Source of the DNA: an uncultured Flavobacteriia bacterium
GTDB taxonomy: Bacteria > Bacteroidota > Bacteroidia > Flavobacteriales_D > Crocinitomicaceae
NCBI GenBank assembly: GCA_937975705.1
Contig: CALJTX010000019.1
Coordinates: 159,597 to 223,596, forward strand
DNA length: 64,000 nucleotides
Direction of reading: 5' to 3'
The position numbers and the translations under genes were made by a program. Shown here piece after piece: positions 43,474-51,777 of the stretch (position 1 is the stretch's first letter; each line of letters starts with the position of its first letter). The notes under the pieces are model-generated. The model made no database searches. It was not told the origin of the DNA and was given only the letters and a program-made list of their open reading frames with translations.

Positions 43474-44414
43474 TAGTGTTGGGCAGCACGGAAGCGTTTG
43501 ACTGCTTCTGTAAAGCGAGGCAATACTTCAAAAGCGTCGCCTACAATTCCGTAGTCGGCAGCTTTGAAGAATGGTGCTTCGGCGTCTGTGTTGATCACCA
43601 CAATTACTTTAGAACCATTGACGCCAGCGAGGTGTTGGATAGCGCCAGAGATGCCTGCAGCGATGTATAGATTGGGACGGATAGCAACGCCAGTTTGGCC
43701 AACGTGTTCGTGGTGCGGACGCCATCCGATATCGGCTACTGGTCGCGAACAAGCGGTGGCTGCGCCAAGGGCCGCGGCAAGGTCTTCGACCATGCCCCAA
43801 TTCTCTGGGCCTTTGAGCCCACGGCCGGCAGAAACAACAAGTTCGGCTTCTGGCAATGGAATAGCACCTTCAGGTTTTTTGGTCGCTTTGACGGTAATGG
43901 CACTGCTGCCGGCTTGGCTGTCAAAGGCCTCTACGCTGCAGTTGCCACCCGTTTGCTCGGGTTGGATACTGTTGGGCAACAAAGAAATAATGCGCACGGC
44001 ACTATTCACTTTTACAAAACCAAAGGCTTTGCCCGAAAATACATTGACTTTTGTCGTGCCATCGGCTTCAGGAAGCGCAACTGCACCTGCAACAAGGCCA
44101 GCTTTTAGGCGTACAGATAAGCGCGGTGCTACTGCTTTGCCGATGAGGTCGTGAGAAAAGATGATGGTGCTGGCGCCTACTTTGGCTGCGGCTGCGCCAA
44201 CGAGTTTTACGAGTTGGCTCGGGTCTTGACCATCGATGTTGGCATCTTGCAAGATGGTGCTGGCACCATAAGCGCCAAGCGTTGCCAATTGATCTGCTGT
44301 AGCGTTTCCGTTGGTCACAACGGCGACGTCTGCGCCTAATTTTTTAGCGTAAGTGACGGTCTCCAAAGCTGCTTTGGACAAACCATTTGCTGAATTGATG
44401 TAAACGAGATTCAT
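43473..44414 (-). CDS. etfA: Electron transfer flavoprotein alpha subunit
   Basis: With the beta subunit it carries electrons from acyl-CoA and other dehydrogenases to the quinone pool. I start at ATG 44414 (313 residues, MNLVYINSANGLSKAALETV). The N-terminal ETF alpha/beta domain is followed by the FAD-binding C-terminal domain (about 190-313) with the family signature YIAAGISGAIQHLAGV...KVIVVINTDAEAPFFKAADYGIVGDAFEVLP. etfB lies 13 bp upstream. The ETF-quinone oxidoreductase is not in the window. Confidence 0.96.
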   Translation of the reverse strand: MNLVYINSANGLSKAALETVTYAKKLGADVAVVTNGNATADQLATLGAYGASTILQDANIDGQDPSQLVKLVGAAAAKVGASTIIFSHDLIGKAVAPRLSVRLKAGLVAGAVALPEADGTTKVNVFSGKAFGFVKVNSAVRIISLLPNSIQPEQTGGNCSVEAFDSQAGSSAITVKATKKPEGAIPLPEAELVVSAGRGLKGPENWGMVEDLAAALGAATACSRPVADIGWRPHHEHVGQTGVAIRPNLYIAAGISGAIQHLAGVNGSKVIVVINTDAEAPFFKAADYGIVGDAFEVLPRFTEAVKRFRAAQH

Positions 44415-44427
44415 GGGTATAAAGCGC

Positions 44428-45168
44428 TTAGATGACTTTTGCTTCGTTGTGCAAAAGCGCAACGAGTTCGTCTAGGTTGTTTGGATCGATGAGTTTTACA
44501 GATGACTTTGCAGCAGGCATGCTGTAAGTGCTGTAGGTGGTGAGTGCGTCGAGCGCAACTGGTGCCACTACATTGAGTGGTTTGGTGCGCGCCGCCATAA
44601 TGCCACGCATGTTAGGGATGCGCTGCTCGGCCATGCCTTTAGCACAGCTAATGACTGCAGGGGCCTGTACTTCAACTTCTTGCATTCCGCCAACGATTTC
44701 GCGCTCGCAGCTAATGGTACTGCCCGCTACATCAAGTTTGGTGGCGATTGAAATGTATGGCATATCTAGCGCTTCGGCTAGCATTCCGGCAACTTGCGAG
44801 CCATTGTAGTCAATGGTTTCTTTCCCAGTTAAGATGAGGTCAAATCCTTTGCCTTTGGCGTATTCGGCAATTTGCATAGCGACGAAATAGGCATCAGAAG
44901 CAGGAGCGTCAATGCGAACGGCGTCGTCGGCACCAATGGCCAATGCTTTGCGAATCACGGCGTCATCGGCTGTTGTACCTACGGTAATGATGGTAACGTT
45001 TCCGCCTTGCGCTTCTTTGAGCTCGAGGGCGCGCACCAAGGCATACCATTCGTCGTAGGGGTTGACAATATATTGAACGCCATTTTCGTCGAATTGCGTG
45101 TTACCGTTGGTAAAGGCAATTTTAGAGGTGGTGTCTGGCGCTTTGGAAATACAAACAAGGATGTTCAT
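44428..45168 (-). CDS. etfB: Electron transfer flavoprotein beta subunit
   Basis: I start at ATG 45168 (246 residues, MNILVCISKAPDTTSKIAF). The beta-subunit nucleotide-binding features are present: VRALELKEAQGGNVTIITVGTTADDAVIRKALAIGADDAVRI and DLILTGKETIDYNGSQVAGMLAEALDMPYIS. Together with EtfA it forms the heterodimer that shuttles electrons from beta-oxidation dehydrogenases. It sits between menA (10 bp upstream) and etfA. The adjacency of ETF and menaquinone synthesis fits a shared respiratory chain. Confidence 0.96.
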   Translation of the reverse strand: MNILVCISKAPDTTSKIAFTNGNTQFDENGVQYIVNPYDEWYALVRALELKEAQGGNVTIITVGTTADDAVIRKALAIGADDAVRIDAPASDAYFVAMQIAEYAKGKGFDLILTGKETIDYNGSQVAGMLAEALDMPYISIATKLDVAGSTISCEREIVGGMQEVEVQAPAVISCAKGMAEQRIPNMRGIMAARTKPLNVVAPVALDALTTYSTYSMPAAKSSVKLIDPNNLDELVALLHNEAKVI

Positions 45169-45178
45169 GTGTGTTGAT

Positions 45179-46093
45179 TTAATGCGGAGCAAAGTTAAGT
45201 AAAATTGCAAAAAGCAAGGCCGAAAAGAAAGTCAATAACGCGACTTTTTTTAGTTCTGGATCGAGCGCGGCTGGCTCCTGCGTTTCAAGGACTTTTTTGA
45301 GGTGTAGCACCAAGCCAAAAGAAGGCAACAGGGCGATGAATAAATAGTAGTTGTAGGCACTTACTGCCAATAAATAAATTGTAAAAAACCAAGTTGCCAA
45401 GCCAGTAGCCACCAAGAAGACATGGTAAATTTTACCCTTGGCATAGCCGAGTTTTACAACCATTGTTCGTTTTTGCATCTGGGCGTCATTTTGTACATCT
45501 CGCAGGTTGTTGAGGTTCAAAACGGCCGTACTCCAAGCACCTATACTGATTGCAGGAAATACAACCAACCACTCAAAACTTTCACCGTAAAGTCCAAATA
45601 CACCAATGACGCTCACCAAACCAAAAAACAGGAATACCATGAGGTCTCCCAAACCGCGATAGCCGTAGGCATTTTTTCCTACGGTGTAGGTAATGGCAGC
45701 AGCAATGCACAAAATAGCTAGAAGCACGTATACCAAGATGGCTTGCGTTGTCAGGTTCGGGACACTTTTGTAAATCAAAAGTAAGGCAGCAGCAAATGAC
45801 AGCAAACCCACAACCACCATGCCTTTCTTCATCTGTGCGGCAGTCAATTGGCCACTTTGAATGGCGCGTGCAGGCCCTACCCGTTGCGCGTTATCCGTGC
45901 CTTTTTGGCTATCGCCGAGGTCGTTGGCAAAGTTTGAAAGCACCTGAAAACCGATGGTGGTCAAAAGTGCCAAACTAAATATGAGCCCGTCAAAAGCACC
46001 TAAAAGCGCCGCAAGACCAGTACCTACAAAAATTCCTGAAACGGAGAGCGGTAGCGTTCTAAGGCGCGCCGCATGGAGCCATGCTTTGATCAT
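45179..46093 (-). CDS. menA: 1,4-dihydroxy-2-naphthoate octaprenyltransferase
   Basis: MenA attaches the polyprenyl tail to DHNA, giving demethylmenaquinone, the first membrane-bound step of menaquinone synthesis. The 304-residue protein has eight to nine membrane spans. The prenyl-diphosphate/Mg binding segment NFANDLGDSQKGTDNAQRVGP (about residues 53-73) is the family hallmark, and a second Asp motif lies in NLNNLRDVQNDAQMQKRTMVVKLG. Its ATG overlaps the stop codon of the DUF2480 gene by four bases (46090-46093). Confidence 0.95.
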   Translation of the reverse strand: MIKAWLHAARLRTLPLSVSGIFVGTGLAALLGAFDGLIFSLALLTTIGFQVLSNFANDLGDSQKGTDNAQRVGPARAIQSGQLTAAQMKKGMVVVGLLSFAAALLLIYKSVPNLTTQAILVYVLLAILCIAAAITYTVGKNAYGYRGLGDLMVFLFFGLVSVIGVFGLYGESFEWLVVFPAISIGAWSTAVLNLNNLRDVQNDAQMQKRTMVVKLGYAKGKIYHVFLVATGLATWFFTIYLLAVSAYNYYLFIALLPSFGLVLHLKKVLETQEPAALDPELKKVALLTFFSALLFAILLNFAPH

Positions 46094-46593
46094 AATTTCT
46101 TATAAATTGGCACCGTACTACACGGCTCGCCATACATAATGCTTTTGACATAGGGTTGTAGGAAGCGCACCAAATAAGACATCGCAAATGCGGGGTCAGG
46201 GATGTCGGCACAACCCTTAACGATCACGCGTTGGTCTTGAATTTCATCAATGGCAATCGAACAGATTTCTTCTTGAATGAGCGCTTTTGCAAGTTCGCGT
46301 TCAGTGCCAACTTGGCTATACACATTTTCCTTTTGCAAGGCAGACGTGACCAACATAAACGCCCAAGTCGGGATAATGGCGTCGGTACTGCAAAAAATAT
46401 AGACGGCTTTGTTTTGGTATTGCGTCCAATTGTGGTTTTTGATCCAGTCGCGGAAATCCTTTTCTTTCAAGACGAGCCCTTGCCAAAGTTGGTCGGCGAG
46501 GTCAATGCCAACTAGCGGAACGCCGGGTTTGTAATCGGCGAGGTCGAGCTGCACCAAGCCGCTTTCCTTGACTTTATTTCTGATTTCTTCCAC
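46090..46593 (-). CDS. DUF2480 family protein
   Basis: The product has 167 residues, no signal peptide and no membrane span, so it is probably cytoplasmic. It matches the uncharacterised DUF2480 family of Bacteroidota (GVPLVGIDLADQLWQGLVLKEKDFR, YIFCSTDAIIPTWAFMLV, VIVKGCADIPDPAFAMSYLVRFL). The conserved cysteines near the end (KGCAD, GEPCS) are notable, but no reaction is known. It overlaps menA by four bases, which makes co-translation likely. Confidence 0.88.
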   Translation of the reverse strand: MEEIRNKVKESGLVQLDLADYKPGVPLVGIDLADQLWQGLVLKEKDFRDWIKNHNWTQYQNKAVYIFCSTDAIIPTWAFMLVTSALQKENVYSQVGTERELAKALIQEEICSIAIDEIQDQRVIVKGCADIPDPAFAMSYLVRFLQPYVKSIMYGEPCSTVPIYKKL

Positions 46594-46602
46594 GCCTTAA
46601 AA

Positions 46603-47385
46603 TTAGTCGTTCTTTTTGTAATCGTAAACAACAATTGTTGTGCTTTGTTCCGCAGCGGACTTTGCTTTTGTCTCCGCTAAGGCTTGCGCTTCTTGTTCGG
46701 CCAGGGCCTGTGCTTCTGCTTCAAGTGCCCGGCGGAGGTCGCCTTCAAAATCGGGTGGTTCTATTCCCAGTTCTTTTTCAATTTCGTATTGGTATTTTGG
46801 GCGCTGTGGCCCTTGCTTGCGGTAAATAAAGGCTAAAACAACGCCAACAATGAGTCCGGAGAGATGCCCCTGCCAAGACACGCGAGGTTGCGTCGGGAAC
46901 ACGCCCCAAATCATGGAGCCGTATAGAAAAATAATAAATAACGAAAGTGCTTGCAAAGGCAAATAGCCACGCAGAACGCCAGACGCGAACAGAAACCCTG
47001 CCAATGCGTAAATGACACCGCTCATCCCGATGTGCACCGCACCGTTTGAGCCACCAATAAGCCATAGTAAAATACCTGTGCCCAACCAAGACAACAGAAA
47101 CACGCGCCAAGCCACAGTTTTGTAGGAATAAAACAGAAGCCCGAGAAGTAAAAACGTGGGTAAGCTATTGTTGAGAATGTGTTTGATATCGTTGTGGGCG
47201 TGAATCCAGGGCATCAAAACAATGCCACGCAATCCTTTTTGATCAAGTGCAATCAGCCCATAGCGCTGAAAGTCGGTTGTGAAAATAAAATCGGCCCAAT
47301 AGACCAACCACATCACAATAAGCACCACAAATGCGGGTCGAAAAGAAGGCAGCAAGCGGGATTCAAAATAGGGGTCTTGACGCAT
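46603..47385 (-). CDS. Rhomboid-family intramembrane serine protease
   Basis: The protein has 260 residues and about six membrane spans. The catalytic Ser lies in IGMSGVIYALAG and the catalytic His in GHLSGLIVGVV; the conserved HxxxN (KHILNN) of the second span is also present. Rhomboids cut single-span substrates inside the membrane. The last 70 residues are an Ala/Glu-rich helix-forming cytoplasmic tail (LEAEAQALAEQEAQALAETKAK), probably a coiled coil. It is the first gene of the run rhomboid-DUF2480-menA-etfB-etfA-BFN-transporter. The substrate is unknown. Confidence 0.93.
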   Translation of the reverse strand: MRQDPYFESRLLPSFRPAFVVLIVMWLVYWADFIFTTDFQRYGLIALDQKGLRGIVLMPWIHAHNDIKHILNNSLPTFLLLGLLFYSYKTVAWRVFLLSWLGTGILLWLIGGSNGAVHIGMSGVIYALAGFLFASGVLRGYLPLQALSLFIIFLYGSMIWGVFPTQPRVSWQGHLSGLIVGVVLAFIYRKQGPQRPKYQYEIEKELGIEPPDFEGDLRRALEAEAQALAEQEAQALAETKAKSAAEQSTTIVVYDYKKND

Positions 47386-47440
47386 GGTTTTTGCAAGTCA
47401 AGTTTTGTGCCATGTGAAATGGTGCTGCCATAGTGGCATG

Positions 47441-47740
47441 TTATAGTTCGAGTGACAGCTTTAATTGCCCTCCGAGGCCAACTTGAATGATGCGCATAAG
47501 TGTGGACAATCGAATATCTGAAGCGTTGTTTTCAATGCGAGAAATATATGACTTATTCGTCCCGCATTTGAGCGCTAATTCTTCCTGAGTCAGACCTTGT
47601 TTCTTTCTGGCTTCCTCTATGAGCACCCCAATCTTGAATGCCTCAAATTGTTGTTGCCACTCCGTTCTTTTTGGAGAACCAAGCGGGCCATATCTTTCGT
47701 CGAGCAGTTGACTAAATGTGGTGATATTGTTGCTTTTCAT
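47441..47740 (-). CDS. HigA-like antitoxin (XRE/Cro-type HTH)
   Basis: The product has 99 residues with one helix-turn-helix domain (IGVLIEEARKKQGLTQEELALKCGTNKSYISRIENNASDIRLSTLMRII, about residues 31-80). It starts 29 bases inside the gene of a RelE/HigB-type toxin, giving the toxin-first order typical of HigBA pairs. As in that family it probably blocks the toxin and represses the shared promoter. Confidence 0.9.
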   Translation of the reverse strand: MKSNNITTFSQLLDERYGPLGSPKRTEWQQQFEAFKIGVLIEEARKKQGLTQEELALKCGTNKSYISRIENNASDIRLSTLMRIIQVGLGGQLKLSLEL

Positions 47741-48065
47741 GGTGATATTCTTTCATTATGCTTAAGGCTTTGTTGATCTCCTTTCTACTCAATTTGTTGT
47801 TCTTTTTTTGATACGCATTCCCGATGACTATGATATTCCCTGCATCAAAAAAACTGAAAATTCGATAAATATTTCCATCTACTTCAATTCTAATCTCAAA
47901 TAAGCCTTTTGTTGATTCGACATGTTTAAAATATTGGGATGGAATCCTTTCTAATTCACTGATTAACTGCAGCGTCCATTCTATTTTAATTTGAACAGCT
48001 TTTGGTCTTAATTCGTAAAAATCAAGAAAATAATTTTTAAAAAGTAAAATTTGTCTTGGCTGCAT
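47712..48065 (-). CDS. RelE/HigB-type toxin (Gp49-like)
   Basis: I use ATG 48065 (117 residues); the frame could begin at TTG 48068. The fold pattern of phage-derived Gp49-like/HigB mRNA interferases is visible: KIEWTLQLISELERIPSQYFKHVESTKGLFEIRIEVDGNIYRIFSFFDAGNIIVIGNAYQKKNNKLSRKEINKA split over the usual strand/helix order, with the basic residues K, R and the aromatic YR..F. Such toxins cleave mRNA at the ribosome. The partner antitoxin follows with a 29-bp overlap. A TACCTTTG element at 48115-48122 may be the promoter. Confidence 0.88.
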   Translation of the reverse strand: MQPRQILLFKNYFLDFYELRPKAVQIKIEWTLQLISELERIPSQYFKHVESTKGLFEIRIEVDGNIYRIFSFFDAGNIIVIGNAYQKKNNKLSRKEINKALSIMKEYHHEKQQYHHI

Positions 48066-48200
48066 CAAAGTTAACTATTTAGACAACATTAAAAAAGATT
48101 TTGATATTCTTTTTCAAAGGTAAATAGCAGTCAACTAATTGCTTTCAGGGGAATTACGGATTAATTATAAAATCCAATAATGAATTAAAAGATCCCAAAA

Positions 48201-48674
48201 TTACATGCTCACCCGAAACGTCTCCAGCGTATTCCCTGTTCGCTTGGAAATGTAACCACTATGCTCAAATGCAAATTCAATCCCTACATAACCAGCTGTT
48301 TTGAGCAATAAAATGTCATTGGTAAGCTCAAAGGCCAAGACCGAAATACCCTCGTTGTGGCCAATCACAAGTAGGTCATCTGCACATTGGAGCTGATTGA
48401 TGATTTGCAGCAGCTCGCCAGAGGAGGCAAGGTATAGCTCATCGATATAAGAAACTGGAACGCTCGGAAACAATTCTTGGATTTCGTCCATCGTTTGGCG
48501 CGTACGCACCGCACTTGAGCATAAAATTCGGCCTACTTGAAACGGATTGTCGGTATAAAACGCCTTGAATTCTTGTAATTGTTCGTAGCCGCGCGGTAAA
48601 AGCGCGCGATCGAAATCTTTGCCCGTGGGGCTATTGGGATTGGTTTTGGCGTGACGAAGGAGGTGGAGTTTCAT
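48201..48674 (-). CDS. SixA-like histidine phosphatase
   Basis: The product has 157 residues. The RHA signature of the histidine (phosphoglycerate-mutase-like) phosphatases is at the start (LHLLRHAKTNP, catalytic H8), and the second catalytic His lies in LLVIGHNEGIS. The size and pattern are those of SixA, which removes phosphate from phosphohistidine in phosphorelay proteins. It is the last gene of the polysaccharide run, 3 bp after the SGNH-like gene, which may be chance co-transcription or a regulatory role. The target protein is unknown. Confidence 0.9.
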   Translation of the reverse strand: MKLHLLRHAKTNPNSPTGKDFDRALLPRGYEQLQEFKAFYTDNPFQVGRILCSSAVRTRQTMDEIQELFPSVPVSYIDELYLASSGELLQIINQLQCADDLLVIGHNEGISVLAFELTNDILLLKTAGYVGIEFAFEHSGYISKRTGNTLETFRVSM

Positions 48675-48677
48675 ATT

Positions 48678-49589
48678 TTACTTTTCAAGCAATTTCACCA
48701 ATCGCTTTTTCAATCCTTGCGAATACTGATTGGCTCCTTCGCAGGTCATGTGGTGGGTGTCGTAGAAATGACTTGGGTTGTGGAAATCAGGTGCTGTGAT
48801 GACTTTGAAACTGCGGTAAATTGGGGCTAAGCGGAAGCTTTTGCCAAGTTCTGGATTGATGTTGAGAATCAGCTGTGCTCCGTTGGATTTGCAGAGCGCG
48901 GCGATGTCATGGAGGGTTTGAAAATCTTTGATTACTTGGGTTTTTGAAGGCTTGTTGTAGTGCTGTAGACCGGGTTGGTTGGAGCACACGAAACCTTTTC
49001 CGGTGTAGGTGCCGTTGGTGGCATCGTAAATGATGTGGGCTTTGGATGGGATAACGCGCTTGGTGTAAAAATAGAGGTAGCGCAGCAGGAGTTTGGTGTT
49101 GGGGTAGCGGATCACCAATTGGGTTTTGAGCCAGGGGTGCAAGCGCGAGTTGTAAACAAGATCGTGGGCAGACTCTAGGCCCTCGAGGGCAATGACATCC
49201 GGGTAGATATCGAGCAAAACGTAGGCCAACTTGGTTTTTTGGAAGGCGTCTTGGAGCAAGAAATAACTGATTTTGGGTGGTTGCCCGCTGCTGCCGTAGT
49301 TGAACCAATCGATATTGGTGGCTTTTGAGAGGATGTGTGGGTTGATATTGCGGTAGGCGGTTGAACTCCCGATGATAAGGCCGCGGGCCTTGCTAGGTTT
49401 TTGGCGCGTCCAGCTTTCGAATTCGTCGATGCGGGCAAAACTACTGCCCCAGTGCGTCATGTGTCCAAAGCTTTTTTGCTCGAGTTTGAGCGTGAAATGA
49501 GTGGAGAGCGCAATGAAGATGAGTCCAACGCAAATGAAGAGGGCAAATGCGATGAAGGTTTTGAGGATTTTGTGGAGGAACAGGCGCAT
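48678..49589 (-). CDS. SGNH-like protein, partner of the MBOAT acyltransferase
   Basis: The product has 303 residues. One N-terminal span (FIAFALFICVGLIFIALS) puts the rest outside the cytoplasm. An SGNH-hydrolase-like fold is suggested by the GSST block (LIIGSSTAYRNINP, the Ser/nucleophile position) and the C-terminal DxxH (YDTHHMTCEGANQYS). Proteins of this kind next to an MBOAT (AlgX/AlgJ or DltD) finish the transfer of acyl groups from a lipid or thioester carrier to a polymer. The ATG shares one base with the MBOAT stop codon (TGATG at 49587-49591). It is an inferred pair; the target polymer is not known. Confidence 0.75.
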   Translation of the reverse strand: MRLFLHKILKTFIAFALFICVGLIFIALSTHFTLKLEQKSFGHMTHWGSSFARIDEFESWTRQKPSKARGLIIGSSTAYRNINPHILSKATNIDWFNYGSSGQPPKISYFLLQDAFQKTKLAYVLLDIYPDVIALEGLESAHDLVYNSRLHPWLKTQLVIRYPNTKLLLRYLYFYTKRVIPSKAHIIYDATNGTYTGKGFVCSNQPGLQHYNKPSKTQVIKDFQTLHDIAALCKSNGAQLILNINPELGKSFRLAPIYRSFKVITAPDFHNPSHFYDTHHMTCEGANQYSQGLKKRLVKLLEK

Positions 49590-51013
49590 CAGAACTGAAA
49601 ATAAATGAAAGATTGATGACTACCAAGTTTAAGCAAGACAACTAGTGCAAGAACAAAGTAAATGCCGGTGCGCAGGATGCGGTTGGTTGGTACGCGCAGT
49701 TTGCGTTCGTTGTGGCGCAAATACCAATCAAGGCTCAAGAGTAAAGCCCCCCAGAAAAGAATGCTCTTGCCTTCTATCGCTTTGATTTGAGTCAAATTGG
49801 TCAAGAGTTGGTGCAGATACTGTGTCGCGTCGGTGAGGGTATTGGCTCTGAAGAATATCCAGGCGAAGGTCACGAAGGCAAAGGTGCCCAACATTTGAAA
49901 AAGCTCTTTTAGGTTGGGTAAAAGTTGATCTTGCGCAACGACCTCGCTGAGGTGTTTTCTGTTGCGCTTGAGCAGTAAGAGGGGTAGAAAACCACAAGCG
50001 TGAATGAAGCCCCACACAATGAAATTCCAGCTGGCGCCATGCCAAAAGCCACTCACTAGAAAGATGATAAAGGTATTGCGCACCGCCTTGTATTTGCCAA
50101 CTCTCGATCCGCCGAGCGGTATGTAAAGATAATCTTTGAACCAAGAGGAAAGCGAAATGTGCCAACGGCGCCAAAATTCGGCCACATCTCGAGAAAAATA
50201 GGGAAAGCGAAAGTTACTGAGCAGCTCAAAACCGAAGAGTTTGGCAGTGCCCAGTGCAATGTCTGAATAGCCTGAGAAGTCGCCGTAGATTTGGATGGAG
50301 AAACCAATAGCGGCCAGCAGCAAGGTAAGGCCGCTGTGGTCGGTATAATTCGTAAAAATGGGGTCTATTACTTGTGCAATGCTGTCGGCGATGACTACTT
50401 TTTTGAAGAGCCCCCATAAAATGAGCCTACAACCTTCGAGCGCTTGTTGGTAGCGAAAAGTGCGGGCTTTTTGTACTTGAGGCAATAAATGGTTAGCGCG
50501 CTCAATTGGCCCGGCCACTAGCAAGGGAAAGAAACTCACAAAAACAGCGTAGTCTACAAAGTTGCGAACGGGTTTTTGCTGGCCGCGGTAGATGTCAAAA
50601 ACATAAGACATCCCGTGAAAAGTGTAGAAGGAAATGCCTATCGGAAGGGCGACTTTCAGCAAGTAAGGATTGGTATGAAGACCGAGTAGGTTGAGGCCGT
50701 GCTGAAATTCTAAGGCGAAAAAATTATAGTACTTAAATACCCCAAGGATGCCGAGGTTATTGACAATGCTTAGCCATAAGAACAGTTTGGCTTTTTTTCT
50801 GTCGGTGGCAGCCACCCCGAAACCATAGAGGTAATCTAGAAGGGTACTTGCCATGAGTAAAGCCATAAAAGCCCAGCTCCACCAGCCATAGAAAAAATAG
50901 CTCGCCGCCAAAACCAAAGCATTTTGCCACTTCAAAGATTTGTTCACAACAAACCAGTAGAGTAGAAAAACTACGGGCAGAAACAGAAAAAACTCAAAGG
51001 AATTGAACAGCAT
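49589..51013 (-). CDS. MBOAT-family O-acyltransferase (AlgI/DltB type)
   Basis: The product has 474 residues and about ten membrane spans. The AlgI-type MBOAT pattern is clear (SFYTFHGMSYVFDIYRGQ, DFSGYSDIALGTAKLFGFEL, FRFPYFSRDVAEFWRRWHISLSSWFKDYLYIPLGGSR), with the catalytic His in SGFWHGASWNFIVWG. Such enzymes pass acetyl or other acyl groups across the membrane to a surface polysaccharide or teichoic acid. With the SGNH-like gene that follows, this suggests the polymer made by this cluster is O-acylated. Confidence 0.95.
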   Translation of the reverse strand: MLFNSFEFFLFLPVVFLLYWFVVNKSLKWQNALVLAASYFFYGWWSWAFMALLMASTLLDYLYGFGVAATDRKKAKLFLWLSIVNNLGILGVFKYYNFFALEFQHGLNLLGLHTNPYLLKVALPIGISFYTFHGMSYVFDIYRGQQKPVRNFVDYAVFVSFFPLLVAGPIERANHLLPQVQKARTFRYQQALEGCRLILWGLFKKVVIADSIAQVIDPIFTNYTDHSGLTLLLAAIGFSIQIYGDFSGYSDIALGTAKLFGFELLSNFRFPYFSRDVAEFWRRWHISLSSWFKDYLYIPLGGSRVGKYKAVRNTFIIFLVSGFWHGASWNFIVWGFIHACGFLPLLLLKRNRKHLSEVVAQDQLLPNLKELFQMLGTFAFVTFAWIFFRANTLTDATQYLHQLLTNLTQIKAIEGKSILFWGALLLSLDWYLRHNERKLRVPTNRILRTGIYFVLALVVLLKLGSHQSFIYFQF

Positions 51014-51031
51014 TTAGCCCAAAATTAGCAA

Positions 51032-51775
51032 TTATAAGCTAGGATTGAGCAGCTGGAGCTTTTCGATGGCATTAAAAATGGGGAGGTCGAGGTTGTGTTC
51101 TAAAAGCAAGAGATGTTCCATGCGGTGACAATCTGAACCGAGGAAGTCTACCATGCCCTTTTGGATGAGTTCTTCGGCCATTTTCTTCACACCTGGCCCG
51201 TAGTGCCCAGTGAGCGAGCCTAAATTGACTTGAATTTTGATGTTGCGTTCTCTCAATTGCGCTACTTTTTCAAAGTTTCCGTGGTAGAATGGATAGCGCT
51301 CAAAATGCGCCAAGACCGGAATGTAGCCTGCTACTTGCAGTTCAAAAAGCGCTTGGGCTTCATACTGGCTGGCGTGCAACATGCTGAATTCCATCAGGAC
51401 ATAATTATTTCCAAAACTCAGGATGTTTTTGGCCTTGATTTTCGGCAAAAGCGTTTCGTCGCAGTAGTATTCCGCTGCCGCCTCGAGTTCAATGGGAATG
51501 TTTAATTTATTGATTTCAGCCTGTACTTGAGCTAAACCATCGCGAATGATTTCAGGTGTATTGGGGTGCACCTCACCCAAAATATGTGGGGTAGTAATCA
51601 CTTTTCGGTAGCCCAACTGCACAAATTTATTGAGCATGGCTATGCTGTGCTCCATGGTGGGCGCGCCATCGTCTATGCCCGGAATGAGGTGCGAGTGCAT
51701 ATCGACCTCTAGCACACCCAAGTTGTAGGGCTGCTTGCGTTTTTTGGGTCCGAAAAGGGATTGAAGGAAGCTCAT
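51032..51775 (-). CDS. CpsB/CapC-type tyrosine-protein phosphatase
   Basis: The product has 247 residues. It is a PHP-fold manganese-dependent phosphatase (the CpsB/Wzb-replacement type in Gram-positives and Bacteroidota): the metal site opens VDMHSHLIPGIDDGAPT at about residues 24-40, and HFERYPFYHGNFEKVAQL and DCHRMEHLL follow. Such enzymes remove phosphate from the Wzc-like tyrosine autokinase that controls polysaccharide chain length. The matching kinase is not in the window, which implies that other parts of this locus are elsewhere. Confidence 0.92.
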   Translation of the reverse strand: MSFLQSLFGPKKRKQPYNLGVLEVDMHSHLIPGIDDGAPTMEHSIAMLNKFVQLGYRKVITTPHILGEVHPNTPEIIRDGLAQVQAEINKLNIPIELEAAAEYYCDETLLPKIKAKNILSFGNNYVLMEFSMLHASQYEAQALFELQVAGYIPVLAHFERYPFYHGNFEKVAQLRERNIKIQVNLGSLTGHYGPGVKKMAEELIQKGMVDFLGSDCHRMEHLLLLEHNLDLPIFNAIEKLQLLNPSL

Positions 51776-51777
51776 TT

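Noticed and set aside
48158..48175. Small hairpin GGATT/AATCC between the TA pair and sixA gene
   Set aside because: Only five pairs, AT-rich, no T run; too weak to call a terminator.
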